Positions 1-10,913 of a DNA stretch of 64,000 nt are shown piece by piece. This DNA is from Tubiluchus corallicola. Taxonomy: Eukaryota; Priapulida; Priapulimorpha; Priapulimorphida; Tubiluchidae. The translations under genes and the position numbers were made by a program. The stretch spans positions 52,881-116,880 of the forward strand of contig JAQGDQ010000662.1 of NCBI GenBank assembly GCA_030141605.1, written 5' to 3'. Numbering within the stretch: position 1 is the first letter of the stretch; each line of letters begins with the position of its first letter. The notes below the pieces were generated by a model that had not been told where the DNA came from, made no database searches, and saw only the letters and a list, made by a program, of their open reading frames with translations.

Positions 1-540
1 ATTCTTTAAAACACCAAGGAACTTTGCTGTGGAATTCATTATCAGACCAGTTAAAGTCAAGTAATTACAAAAAGTTAATTCTAAATTATAAAAAACAACT
101 TATTGCAGGATACAAATGAATGAGATATTTTACTTATGTACTTGTAATACCTATACATATTTTTTTCATTGTTACGACACTTTATGTTTTTGTTTAAGTT
201 TTTGGTATATTTTGATTTCATTTTGTCTGATTTACAGTTGATATAGTTTTCGATGGTTTAATTTATTATATTTTCTTTCTCGACACCTTTGGTTGATCAC
301 TGTTCTACTGTTTTTTTTGCCGTATTTTTTAGTTAATGCTCAAATTATGCATTTTCTGTTATGTTAAAAACTCTAAGTCATTTTTATTGTGTTTGCTTTG
401 CATGATTAACAGTGTTTTAGAATTGTAAATCTTTCGTTATTTAAATTATTATGTTCTACAGTATTATGATATCCATCATTTAACTGCCAATTATACACAT
501 CAACCGGATACAAATTTATATTGAGAACAATGGCATAATT
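1..540. other. AT-rich intergenic DNA
   Basis: No gene is visible. The T-rich part from about 240 may be 3' untranslated sequence of the LINE tail that follows, since the full LINE near 8.1-8.45 kb has a similar T-rich stretch, but I could not align the two. Confidence 0.4.
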
Positions 541-700
541 AATTTTATTTAATCATAGCTATTTAAGGGTGGCTGACTAGATAACCTACGGGTTCTTCGC
601 TGCCCTTCTCCTTTGCTTCGAAATATTGCATGTAGTCCTGATACTGTATTTTGATCATTCTTGCGGAGTCAATAAATAAATTGAATTGAAATTGAATTGA
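541..700 (+). mobile_element. LINE 3'-end fragment
   Basis: The block at 567-605 has the same order as the 3' end of the LINE at 8453-8491: an outer arm, the shared string TGACTAGAT, an inner hairpin, then GCTGCCC. It is followed by AATAAATAAATTG and short AATTG-type repeats, a plausible 3' tail. No coding remnant lies upstream, so this is a strongly 5'-truncated insertion of a related family. Confidence 0.6.
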
Positions 701-1600
701 CTTGAATAAGTCCGTAGATACAAAAGCCCGGAGGCACATAGATTCCTGCATCTGCATCCTGCATTTTGAACCACCCTTCCCTGAAAACTTTTGCAAAAGT
801 AACTGTGTATCAGTTCATGAGAGTTTTCAAAAGAACTCTGTATTTTTTTACAAAGAGTAAACTTAAAATCTTTAATTAACGGTTACTTTTTGAAAAATTA
901 TGGAGTTTCTATGAGTGTGCTCACTTAACACTTAATTCGTGACATTACAACAGTGCAACAGTTACAGTGTGGGTTGTTTATAGAAAGAGCTCTGCCATTG
1001 TGGATGAGAACAGCTTAGTTCCAAACTTTATTTCTAGAAATTTTTGCTAGAGAAGAACTATAGGCAATACTGCCTTTCTTACCTCATAAATTATATGTAA
1101 TCCTATTTGCTGCATAATAGCTTTTTTGTTGGCCTTTCATTTGTAAGTATATAGACCTTCTCGTCACTTAGCATCATTAAAGCAGAGGAAATAAGAGACT
1201 ATGTGCAATGTTTGTGAATTATTGATTATATGTGCCTAAAGTGGTTTTGTAATGCTTTCACTTTCAAATGTAGCCTGATTTTTGATACACGGCCCCAGTC
1301 AGAGTTTGCCGATAATTGCAGTTTCAGTTTCATTCCGTTTTCGTCGAAATTTAGAAAATTTCCTAGCCGAAACTTTAAAAGTAATTTTACGTATCATTAT
1401 TCCAATGTTTTAGTAGTATTTTCCAGTTTGCCCCTTCTTTTTTCATAAATAATAAAAACTGCTAAAAAATCTTGGCTAAAATAGCTTATATAAAACAAAA
1501 AAATCATGTAGTGTGTATGTTTTTATGGCAATGTGGTATGAATCTTTAGTGCTATCTGTAGATTATGAAGCTTTAAGGACTGGAGGCACAATCAACTGAA
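700..1600. other. intergenic, nothing recognised
   Basis: Low-complexity AT-rich DNA. The short open frames here have no recognisable domain or composition bias and are treated as chance. Confidence 0.4.
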
Positions 1601-1674
1601 ATATTAAACCAGGGTTTTGCCTCCAATTACACTGCATTGAAAGTGTAATTGGAGGCAAAACCCTGGTTTAATAT
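1601..1674. repeat. perfect 33-bp inverted repeat with 8-nt loop
   Basis: The left arm 1601-1633 is the exact reverse complement of 1642-1674, separated by GCATTGAA. Each arm contains CCAGGGTTTTGCCTCC or its complement. Transcription of either strand would give an uninterrupted 33-bp hairpin. No terminal-repeat signature of a known transposon family is seen at its ends. It could be a recent foldback, a small-RNA precursor or an assembly fold-back artefact. Confidence 0.9.
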
Positions 1675-2499
1675 AATAATTCATGAAATATACTCGGCAA
1701 CAAAGCATTTACAAATAAATAAAGGTTTTTTGCTTGGTTGGTTTTTCAATTTTAATAGTAGCTGGTTTTGCAAAAATTATATTGATTCGGTTTTGTTTTG
1801 GTATTGGCTGCAGTTGTCGTATTCTGCAAACGTTTTACACGCTCTTGCCATTGTGCACTAGTTTTCTTTTTGTGTTCATCTAGATGACATTTCTAAATTT
1901 GGACTGCAGTTTTTTATATTTTGTACCAAATCCTTAAAGGTGCCAACTGGACAGTAACATTGCCAACTAGGTAACGTGGCGGCGTTACGTGTAGTTAATT
2001 ATTTGAACTACATGCACAGTTATGAGACTCACCTACAAATCTAATGCTTCACGTTCATTGCAAGCCCATTTTCTACTTTCCTCAAAAATTACCAGGTCAC
2101 AGTTTGCAGTAAATGGCTGTGAACAAGTTATTGTGTACTCAAAAGCACTTTAGCTTTAGCACTTTTTGCTCTACATTCTTCCAGTGATTCGTAGTTCTTT
2201 CACATACTGGTACCTCAGCTGTGCATTTATTTTTCAGTAAACAGAATGCCTTGTTTTATCCGCATATGTCGACATGGTGTGCATTCTATTTATCGTCATT
2301 TTCTCCACATGTCATATAGGCAGAATAAATGCATGCCGTTAAGTGTTCCATAATTTATGTAAATATCTGCTGAACCATACGACAATGTAGCTAAAATTGC
2401 CCAGCTAGAAATACATCCCACATCCTGAATTCAGTGAGATTTGACCTACAAGCTAGCCGTCTGTCTTTCTTATACATGTGCCTTCGCGGCTTTGTAAAT
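1675..2499. other. intergenic, nothing recognised
   Basis: No gene, RNA or repeat signature is seen in this stretch beyond general AT-richness. Confidence 0.4.
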
Positions 2500-3005
2500 C
2501 AGAGTCTCTTTTAACGTATTGCCTGGGTACCAAGTTTGGTACACAGTGAAGAAATCTTGGTACCCAGTGATGCTTAAATCAGACCAGTAGGTACCGAGAT
2601 ACATTGTTTCAAGGAAAAATAAATGTTGCCCCTTTCATTGGTATGTACTACTAGTGATCCTGGCCTGGCCCTGTAAGAAATGCAGTTGGTTTATGTTCAC
2701 TCCAGCATTGAAGAACTATAGGTTCCTAGTGGTTGTTCATCTGACACCTGGTGTGATGAACATGAATGGCTATACGGAACAGTACAGCTCATTACTGGCC
2801 ATATAGCGACATGCACACTCAGCATATGTCATGATGTGATGACTCATTAGCTGACTGGGCTGGCTAGAGCGCTCAGAATAGGCCAGAAATAGCTGTTTCT
2901 GAAAGAAAAATTCAAAATATTCCCCGAACCCTCCTCGCCAATCTGCGGAGAGAGAACCCCAGGGACCCTCTGGTACCCGGTCATTGTACCTTAAAAGAGG
3001 CTCTG
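2500..3005. mobile_element. hAT-like MITE with 8-bp target duplication
   Basis: The left end CAGAGTCTCTTTTAAC is matched in reverse complement by the right end, which reads CAGAGCCTCTTTTAAG inward; both continue towards a GGTACC-containing motif. The flanks are TTGTAAAT on the left and TCGTAAAT on the right, an 8-bp duplication with one difference, the size made by hAT transposases. No transposase frame is present, so it is non-autonomous, about 506 bp long. Confidence 0.75.
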
Positions 3006-3016
3006 TCGTAAATAAG

Positions 3017-3122
3017 CATCTATTTTAGCCTCTGTGAAGTGTTTTTCAGTGTGCGTCACAGATGGGCACATCTATTTTAACCTCCGTGAAGTGTTTTTTG
3101 ACGTGCGTCACCCATGGGCACA
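3017..3122. repeat. 52-bp tandem duplication
   Basis: Two copies of a roughly 52-bp unit beginning CATCTATTTT and containing GTGAAGTGTTTTT lie head to tail immediately after the MITE. Confidence 0.75.
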
Positions 3123-4130
3123 AGTAACCAGCTGCTACTGTTCTCGCCATCAAAGTACGGCTGTGCTGCTTCAGTAAACTGGACAATTTAGGGAGTGCAT
3201 TTTTCCCTGGGCCATTCACAAGATCTGAGGCCTTTCAGTTGTGCACCCGTCTGTATCGCATCTGTCCAACATTATCAATTTTTCGTACAAATTATCCCAG
3301 CCAAGGTCGATGACCTTCCAAGTTGAAGAACAGTATGTACTGTTTAAAGTACTATTTCGCCTACTTGTCAAATCGTGCAAAAAAGTGTCTAGAGAACTTT
3401 AACACAATGGTACTGCCTCTGACAGACTATGAGCCTTGTCCTAGCTCTAATATTTCGTTTGAGTGTTTTAAGTTTTTGTGACTAACTTCTGTGTTTACAT
3501 CTTATTTATAAAAAAAATCTTGAATTAGCTGTTGTTTAAACACCAAGAAGTTTGTGTAAAATGGCTCAATTTTCAGTAGGCATTATGACGGGTCTTTTCC
3601 CGCAATGTTCAGCCCAGCTCGTATAAAACAACAGGCTTAGAATTCACATCCTGTATGAGCCACAATAGTCATAATCCAAAGTAAATTATTTGTAGCTGTG
3701 TTATATTTCCCTGTATAGATTTGGGTTGACCCCCAGTCATTACATAATGCCAAAATGTGATAAATTCTCATGAATGTTGAAGTAGCTTGATGTTTGAATT
3801 GTTTTATTTAAACGCGACGCGTCTGCAACATTGAAAATGAATAGCTCTATATATTAATCTACTGGCAGATGCTAAATGTCATTGATTCATATCACTGTTA
3901 GCTTATTAATGCCACCAACATGGTTGTGTTTAAGTTGACTCTTGAGTTGTTACTAAGTTTTTTATTGATCTATTTTTCTCTCTTGGAGACGTGCATGTGC
4001 TGTATGGTGTATTTAGTATAACAGCATATCTTGTGCATAGAGTTTCACACTGAATGGATATGAATCCCGAGCTTTAAGATGCACTAATGTTTCTAAGGCG
4101 GTATTTAGATTGTGTGCTGTTGTTCATGCC
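3123..4130. other. intergenic, nothing recognised
   Basis: AT-rich sequence without coding bias or recognisable repeats. Confidence 0.4.
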
Positions 4131-4440
4131 TGCTGGGAATTGGGATGTAGGTTTTTTTAGTACTTTCTTTGATGTTGTTGTTGTCGTTGTCACTGTTGTT
4201 GTTGTTGTTGTTGTTGTTACTGTTACTGTTGTTGTTGTCGCTGTTGCTGTTGCCTTTGCTGTCACTCTTGCTGTCACTGTCCTTGATGTTGCTGTTGTTG
4301 TAACACTGTTCTTGCCTGGTGTGAAATGGGATATAGGTTTCTCAGTACTTTCTTTGATTTTGTTGTTGTTGTTGCTGCTGCTGCTGTGTTGTTACTGTTA
4401 TGGTTGTTGCTGCTGTCGTCGTCACTGCCGCTTTTGCTGA
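4130..4440. repeat. GTT/GCT-rich trinucleotide array, internally duplicated
   Basis: Mostly GTTGTT units with GTC, GCT and ACT variants. The lead-in TTTAGTACTTTCTTTGAT occurs twice (about 4158 and 4343, slightly diverged), so the block is itself a tandem duplication. Long open frames on both strands read poly-Val/Leu or poly-Thr and are artefacts of the 3-bp period. Confidence 0.85.
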
Positions 4441-4563
4441 TTGTCACGATGCGATTACTAAAAGGATAAACAAATTACATGACATTGATTCCAGTGAGGC
4501 ACAGTATGCATTGAGGCAGTCAGCAAACTGGTCAGCTAAAGCATAACAGTCTTTGCTGATTGG

Positions 4564-4746
4564 GTGGATCTTGTACACAGTACAATACGTAGACGTGTAT
4601 TACTTAACAAATGTCTCGAACTAAAAAGAAACAAAGTAATCTTGTATGTTTGGACTAAAAATGGCCAGATTTTCATCAGGAAAACTGAATCATCTGAACC
4701 CTTCCCTGTAAACAATTTTGATGATGTAGATAAATTAAAACACTAA
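4564..4746 (+). pseudogene. LINE ORF1 carboxy-terminal remnant
   Basis: About 60 codons ending in TAA. The segment VWTKNGQIFIRK followed by an acidic DDVDKL tail resembles the carboxy terminus of ORF1 proteins that precede ORF2 in invertebrate CR1-like elements. The normal amino-terminal coiled-coil and core are absent. Just upstream, 4438-4545, a different frame reads about 35 codons to a TAA and could be more ORF1 debris. The first methionine would be a non-ATG codon, consistent with truncation. Confidence 0.55.
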
Positions 4747-4762
4747 TCCCTTCTTCACTCGT

Positions 4763-6127
4763 TTGAATCAATTTCTCATTGTAATGGTTAGCTTTAATTG
4801 TACTAAGTGTAATAAAACTTGCAAAGCAAATCAAAACTCAATTCAATGTGATGTGTGTTCCCTCTGGACACATCTAAAGTGTACAAAGTTGTCTCATCAT
4901 GAATTTGTAAATTTAGCAAATTCTAATGACAGTTACTTCTGCCAGCAATGCATTAATGATGTGCTTCCTTTGCAGTTCATTGATGATGATGAATTTATGG
5001 AAATGACTAATCACTATCAATTTTCTAATTTTGTAAAAGATTTATCTTGCTTTTCATCAATTTATGACTCTTCTTCGCTAGTCCACTGTAATAGAGATGA
5101 TACAGACATCGACAATTATAGACTTCAGTATGACAGCAAATACATTAATCTTGCAAATCTGAGTAGTGATAAATCCACAGATAAAGCAAACAATGACACA
5201 TTTATAATACACTTTAACACATCAAGTTTGAGGAAATACTATTCAGACATGACTGATACATTAACACAATTTCAAAAAATGCCTGAGTTAATAGCGATCT
5301 CGGAAACCAGAATTCACGAATCTGACACTTTTTTATGTAACATTCCAGGATATTCTTTCTTACACTATGATTCCAATACAGCTGCTGGTGGCGTAGGTGT
5401 GTATGTAAAATCTAGTCTCAATTTTAAAATTAAACCTGAATACAAAATAAGAACTTGTAAAAATGTTATTGTTAATGGGATTAGTACAACTAGTAGACTA
5501 GCACTTGAGGACCTGTGGCTCGAAATTGCTTCCACCGATAACAAAAAATCTTTCATATTTGGAGTAATATATAGGCATCCAAACACCCCAGTCGAACATT
5601 TTCATGACGAATTAGAATCAGTTCTTTGCACTATCAACTCCACAGGCAAACCAGCTTATATATGTGGAGACATTAATATAGATTTATATCAACATGATAA
5701 CAAGCCATTTATTAATAAGTATCTCAACATGCTCTTCTCAAATCAATTTACACCAATTATCACGCGACCAACTAGAATTACTCCAACGTCACACACCTTA
5801 ATTGATCATATTTATACTAATAATCTTTCTACACCCATCACATCTGGCATCATTACTAACCCCATTGCGGACCACTTGCCAATATTTGCCATTATAAGAA
5901 ATACTAATCTCCTGCACAACAAGATTAAAAAATCAGTCAGATGTACGAGATCATTCAATCAAGGTAACTTTTTAAGCGAGCTTCAAGTTAATATAAGTAA
6001 CCTAACACTGAATGATGGCGAAGCAGACATACACTCTTACTGCTCACAATTCATGGACTCGTTTAAAACATTACTTGATAAACATGCCCCACTCAAAACG
6101 TTATCAAGGAAAAACTCAAAACTATAG
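4763..6127 (+). pseudogene. LINE ORF2 part 1: PHD-like finger and AP endonuclease
   Basis: About 454 codons. Residues about 13-63 hold a Cys/His finger (CTKC, CDVC, WTHLKC, FCQQC), PHD-like. From about residue 150 the order is that of an apurinic-type endonuclease: IAISETRI, GGVGVYVK, FGVIYRHPN, the catalytic region YICGDINID, then DHIYTNN and ADHLPIFAII. It would nick target DNA to prime reverse transcription. The frame ends at TAG 6125-6127; the reverse-transcriptase frame is already open just before this point in another frame, so one indel in the A-rich run near 6105-6115 separates two halves of one ORF2. Confidence 0.88.
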
Positions 6128-6180
6128 CTAAACCATGGATCACTCCCGGCATTCTTAATTCTATTAAAACAAGAAGCCGT

Positions 6181-8103
6181 ATGTATACAACACACAAGTT
6201 ATCCAACTCGCTGTATAAGCAAAATTTATATAAAACATATTCTAACAAACTTAATCACATCAAACATGCATCCAAAAAGAAGTATTACTCCCAGATCTTG
6301 GTTGCAAACAAAAATAACATGAAACAAACTTGGAGCACTATCAATGAACTTCTCAAAATTAAAAAAAGGACAGCTAGTATAATGCCAACTAAAGTTCGTT
6401 ACCAAGGCACAACCTCGTGTGACCCGCACCATAAAGCTAATGCTTTTAACAGTTTTTTTGCAAACATTGGTATATCACTGGCATCACGCATAACACAACC
6501 CGAAAACTGTAAGTATACAGACTATTTAATGCATCCCCAAGAAAATTCTTTCTATATCACACCAGTTAGCGAAATCGAGATTTCCCAAGCTATTGATAGA
6601 CTAGATCCCAATAAAGCAAAAGGCCCTTATGACATCCCAATTACATATTTTAAAATGTCTAAAAACATAATTTTAGCTCCGCTTACAAATCTGTTTAATG
6701 CGTCAATTCTGACTGGGACATTCCCCGACACTTTAAAACTGGCAAAAGTAATCCCCATATATAAAAAAGATGATCCAAATGAGCTGAACAACTACCGACC
6801 TATCTCACTCATATCACCCATTGCCAAAATTTTTGAGTCAATTTTATATAAACGCCTGATGACATATTTAATCAAAAATGATACAATATCATGTTTTCAA
6901 TTCGGTTTCCGCAAAAATCATTCCACAATATTAGCAACTGCTGAAATCATAGACAATCTTCTGACAAACCTAGACAATAAATTACTTACCTGCGGCATTT
7001 TTCTTGATTTAACAAAAGCTTTTGACACCGTTCAACACGACATTTTACTCAACAAAATGGACTATTATGGTATCCGTGGAATCACGCAAAAACTATTCCA
7101 GTCATATCTTACAAACAGACACCAGTTTACGGTTGTTGACAATTTTGCCTCTGACCGATGCTCAATTCAGTGTGGTGTACCTCAAGGAACCACCTTGGGT
7201 CCACTTCTTTTCCTGATATATATAAATGACCTCCCTCTTTGTACTAACATGCAAGCACGACTTTTTGCTGATGACACTAACCTCTTCTTAGCAGACAAAG
7301 ATACGCAAAATCTTGAGCTTAGAAGTAATGAAGAATTGATCAAAATTAACACATGGATGCGTACAAATAAGTTAACAGTAAACTATAATAAAACAAAATT
7401 TATGATCATAAGAAATAAATTTGAAAACAATGAAAACTCCATTATAACAGTATCCATGCAAGACTGTTTATTAGAACAAGTATCAGACATAAAATATCTG
7501 GGCGTCTACATAGATGACACCCTTAATTGGTCAACACACATAAAAAATATTACCTACAAAGTAAGCAAAGTTACAGGTATATTTTTTAAATTGAGGCATT
7601 ACTTGAGCACGGATATACTAAAAATGATTTACTTTGCCATTGTGTACCCACACATTAACTATTGTATCTTATCGTGGGGCACAGCAAAAAAATCTGTTTT
7701 GAAACCTCTTACATCAGCACATAACAAAATTATCAAAACAATGACTTTTGCTGGGTTCCGAGATCATGCTACCCCTTCCTATTATGCTTTGCAATTATTA
7801 AAAATTAATGAAATTTATAAGCTTGAGTTAGCGAAATTCATGTTCAAGTATAAAAAGTGCATTCTACCTAAATTATATGGCAATTATTTCAAAAAGATTA
7901 GTGACGTTCACCAGTATTCTACGAGAGCAGCTACCAAACAAAACTATTTTCAGGAAAGATTTAACACAACAAAAGGTCTACAAACTTTAAAACATAATGG
8001 TACAATTCTATGGAATACTCTTTCAGATGATCTTAAGCAATCGACTAGTATCTATCAGTTAAGTAAATTATATAAATGTCAACTCTTGCAAACTTATTAT
8101 TGA
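6181..8103 (+). pseudogene. LINE ORF2 part 2: reverse transcriptase
   Basis: About 640 codons from the first ATG of this frame; the frame is open from about 6110. Reverse-transcriptase blocks occur in order: YRPISLIS, FGFRKNHST, LDLTKAFDTVQH (catalytic Asp), GVPQGTTLGPLLF, LFADDTNLF (catalytic FADD box) and DIKYLGVYIDD. The carboxy-terminal 200 residues are the usual long extension of this superfamily. No internal stop lies in this half, so the copy is fairly young. Confidence 0.92.
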
Positions 8104-8450
8104 GATAAGCGTACAGTATTTTGCCTATCTATCTGCCTCTTCATTTTACATCAGATCATCAAAACTCGCTCTGTATTTATTTATTTTTTTTTACATTATG
8201 CTTGTGTTATAAAGTAAATTTCAGTTACCATTGTTATTATGTTTCTGATGTCAGATTTTTATTTCAGTCCTTATTTCAGTTATGTTCAGTTTGATTTTTT
8301 TTTATTATTATTACTGTGTATGAATTGTACTAACACATTATAAGCATATCATTATCAATTTTATGTCATTCGTAACACTTTATTTATTATAAGCAGTACT
8401 AACACTAATACACTAGCATAGCGCCTATAAAAAATGTTCATCACTAACCA

Positions 8451-8493
8451 AAGGGCAGCTGACTAGATGACCAATTGGTCTTTCGCTGCCCTT
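8451..8493 (+). other. LINE 3' stem-loop
   Basis: AAGGGCAGC (8451-8459) pairs with GCTGCCCTT (8485-8493); inside, GACC (8469-8472) pairs with GGTC (8477-8480). The structure recurs at 567-605 with compensating changes. By analogy with other LINEs whose reverse transcriptase recognises a 3' hairpin, it is probably the template-recognition element. Confidence 0.7.
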
Positions 8494-8733
8494 TCTTCAC
8501 ATTTTTGTTGCTAAATTAATTGTATTGTAACTGTGCGTGTGTTAAAAGATAAATAAAAGATTATTATTATTATTATTAGTACAGTGTTAGCGTTATATTT
8601 TTAAGCTCAGCAACTTATTTTATAAATCACTAGCAGTTTATGCACAAGAGAACACTTAATTCATGAAAAATTTGGGTATCTGCTGATATTTAACCAGCAC
8701 TCATTGATGCCACCTAGTAATACTGTTGTGGCA

Positions 8734-8795
8734 GGGTTGGAACCTAGCCCGTTAGAGTCTTCTAAGATCAAGCACTAAACCAGCAGAGCCTTAAT
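8734..8795 (-). repeat. tRNA-derived SINE-like fragment
   Basis: On the minus strand, GGCTCTGCTGGTTTAGTGC resembles an A box and AGGTTCCAACCC matches the B-box/T-arm consensus at the expected distance. The arms are imperfect, so this is a relic rather than a working tRNA. Confidence 0.5.
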
Positions 8796-8799
8796 AGCC

Positions 8800-9780
8800 T
8801 CATTCATACGTTTTTCCTGACTGCAAGGAAGTATGTTGAATAACGAGATAAAATACCTTATTTTTTTTTAATTGAAGTGAGGAATAAGTAACCTTTAATT
8901 GCATGTTTACAACAGGTAAAGCAACAAATTTCGAAAGGTACCAACAATACTTAGAAATAAAATCTTGCTGAATTAAGTTTTAACCTTCATGATGTGTTTA
9001 TCCAGTAATTCCACTCAGGGGGAGGTATCTTCAGTCTCAACAAAGCTAATTCATTGTACAAACTTTGTAAAGCATGGATACGTGTATATATACATTTACT
9101 GAGATACATAGCTGAAATATAAACTGCATAACCGTGATCTAGACTCCATGTAATTGCAATAAGCAGCATTACGATGTTGGAAAAATGATTAATGGTTGTT
9201 ATTCTTTATTGCTACTATAAATATTGCCTCTGGGCATTTTTGTTTATTAATGTTATAAAATAAACTATTTCAATCCCAGTTTATTACCAACAGTTTATTC
9301 TATAATGGCTTGTGGTTATTTGATGTATGCTTGCAATACGAACACTTAAAATGTTGCTGCTAGAAAACTTATTTTCTTTTAACTTTGTGCCCATTTGCAA
9401 AATTTTTCTGCATGTGTACTGAGAGGTGAAGTATATAGCTGAGTGGTCATAGTATTGCACTTGGTGACGCAAGTAAAAGTTTATGAATGGTGCTGAGGAC
9501 GGTCAATTACTGGATGGGTGAAGTGGTTCGTACTCGCTCTGGACGGTTTATTCGCCATGCTGATTCTAGTTGTTAACTTCATAGAGAGACAATGTTCATA
9601 CATTCGAATATGGCTGAGACACTTCTTATGGTTCAGTGGCTCATCTTAGATACATTCTTGATATTAAGCCCGGTTCCTGTCTTGCCCTAAACATCGGTGT
9701 TGAGTAAGCTCTGCCAATAAATGCTGGATTCCGGTCGAATTGTATCAAAGATATTTAGAAATATATTTTCATAGAAATTC
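8800..9780. other. intergenic, nothing recognised
   Basis: Short open frames here lack domains or coding bias. No repeat family was recognised. Confidence 0.4.
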
Positions 9781-9990
9781 TTAAAGGACAAGAAAACACT
9801 CTTCATAAATCAGTCTTAAAAAATTCATCTTGATGCATTCGTCTTATTGCAAAAATTCGTCTTATTGCACACAGATTTTATATGAACAGTGGTATAAAAC
9901 TTGCATAAAATTGTCAATTTAATATCTTGCCATGACCGTTAGGTGCAGCCATTTTAATGGTAAATCATTTAAACCAGTTTAAATAACATT
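9781..9990. mobile_element. TTAA-type MITE, partial copy
   Basis: Starts TTAAAGGACAAGAAAA and contains the family-specific string TGACCGTTAGGTGCAGCC found again near 43.7 kb. Homology with the other copies is lost after about 9990, so the right half is missing or replaced. Confidence 0.55.
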
Positions 9991-10684
9991 TAAGTCTCTT
10001 CTACTTTTTCTAGATTGGGTTGGAAGATATCTGATTTAAAAAAAAGTCGAAAAATAGAATTTTTGGCAAAACGTTGACATCGTCTTCTTCTCATCTGATG
10101 CAATTTGATTGGACACGTTATTTTTGAAGCCAACAAAATTCTTACACAAAGCCAGCGATTAAGCATCGTATTTCAAATCAGCAACCTTTCATCTGAAACC
10201 GTGACAAAAGCGTCATCGCTAAACTTGGCAATCTCTCATTTCAATCCTTAACTGAAATCACCGTCAAATCTTGAGATTGGATACATCTAGAGCTTACGCG
10301 GTTTTGGAAAGTTTTTCGTACCATTACTGGTTCTGCTTCTGTGAGCCAGTGATAGTGTCCTCTCGACGATCTTGTGCTGAAATTTGTCATCAGCTGTTTG
10401 CATTCCTACATCAATGGTGGAATTTTTCTAAGATCATATAAACTACACGATCTCACGCTGCCCGATCTGCTGGAATTCGTTGTTTCGTATCAGTAATTCG
10501 TTTTATGCCTACGGTCAGCAGCATCTATTGAGTTGCTGTGAATCTGTGGTAGATTTTTGCATAATGCAGGCAGCGATATTAGTGTCCAAATAGAAGTTCA
10601 GTATCCATATATGGCTATTTAACAGCTGCGACTGGAATTTTACCTGTTCATTAAGTGATTTCGCACCGCTACCTCCAATCAATC
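9991..10684 (+). other. PACSIN upstream region / probable 5' UTR
   Basis: This precedes the PACSIN start codon. An in-frame TAA lies at 10652-10654, so coding cannot extend further left without splicing. CCATATATGG at about 10605 is an AT-rich element of unclear meaning; no convincing TATA or initiator could be assigned. Confidence 0.4.
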
Positions 10685-10913
10685 ATGTCGTCTAACGCGT
10701 CTAAGGAGACCCTCCAGGACGACGTCTTGGTCGTCGATTCGGGCTCGTTCTGGGAACCTGGTCAGTATCGTCGGACAGTAAGACGAGTGGACGACGGCTA
10801 CTCTATGTGCAAAGAATTGGTGAACATGATTAGAGATAGGTGTGAGATTGAGGCAAAGTATGCTCAGGCCCTCAAGAAGCATGCAGAGGACTGGCATAAG
10901 AAGATAGAACATA
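10685..10913 (+). CDS. PACSIN: PACSIN exon 1 (F-BAR start)
   Basis: 76 codons plus one base, from ATG 10685 to donor [25 protein letters not shown] matches the start of helix 1 of the [28 protein letters not shown] continues it. An in-frame stop 30 bases upstream supports this start. Confidence 0.93.

Larger units (their letters stand above)
4564..8578 (+). mobile_element. 5'-truncated CR1/Jockey-superfamily LINE
   Basis: The order is the ORF1 carboxy terminus, ORF2 (PHD-like zinc finger, AP-type endonuclease, reverse transcriptase), an AT-rich 3' UTR, a stem-loop at 8451-8493, AATAAA near 8552, and an (ATT)n tail at about 8560-8578. A short 3' microsatellite instead of poly(A) and an amino-terminal PHD-like finger are known in invertebrate CR1/L2/Daphne-type elements. 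It is dead as read: the 5' end is missing and ORF2 has a frameshift near 6110. Clade assignment needs a reverse-transcriptase tree. Confidence 0.88.

Noticed and set aside
4074-4440. Poly-Val/Leu and poly-Thr frames
   Set aside because: Trinucleotide microsatellite; no conserved start or domain.
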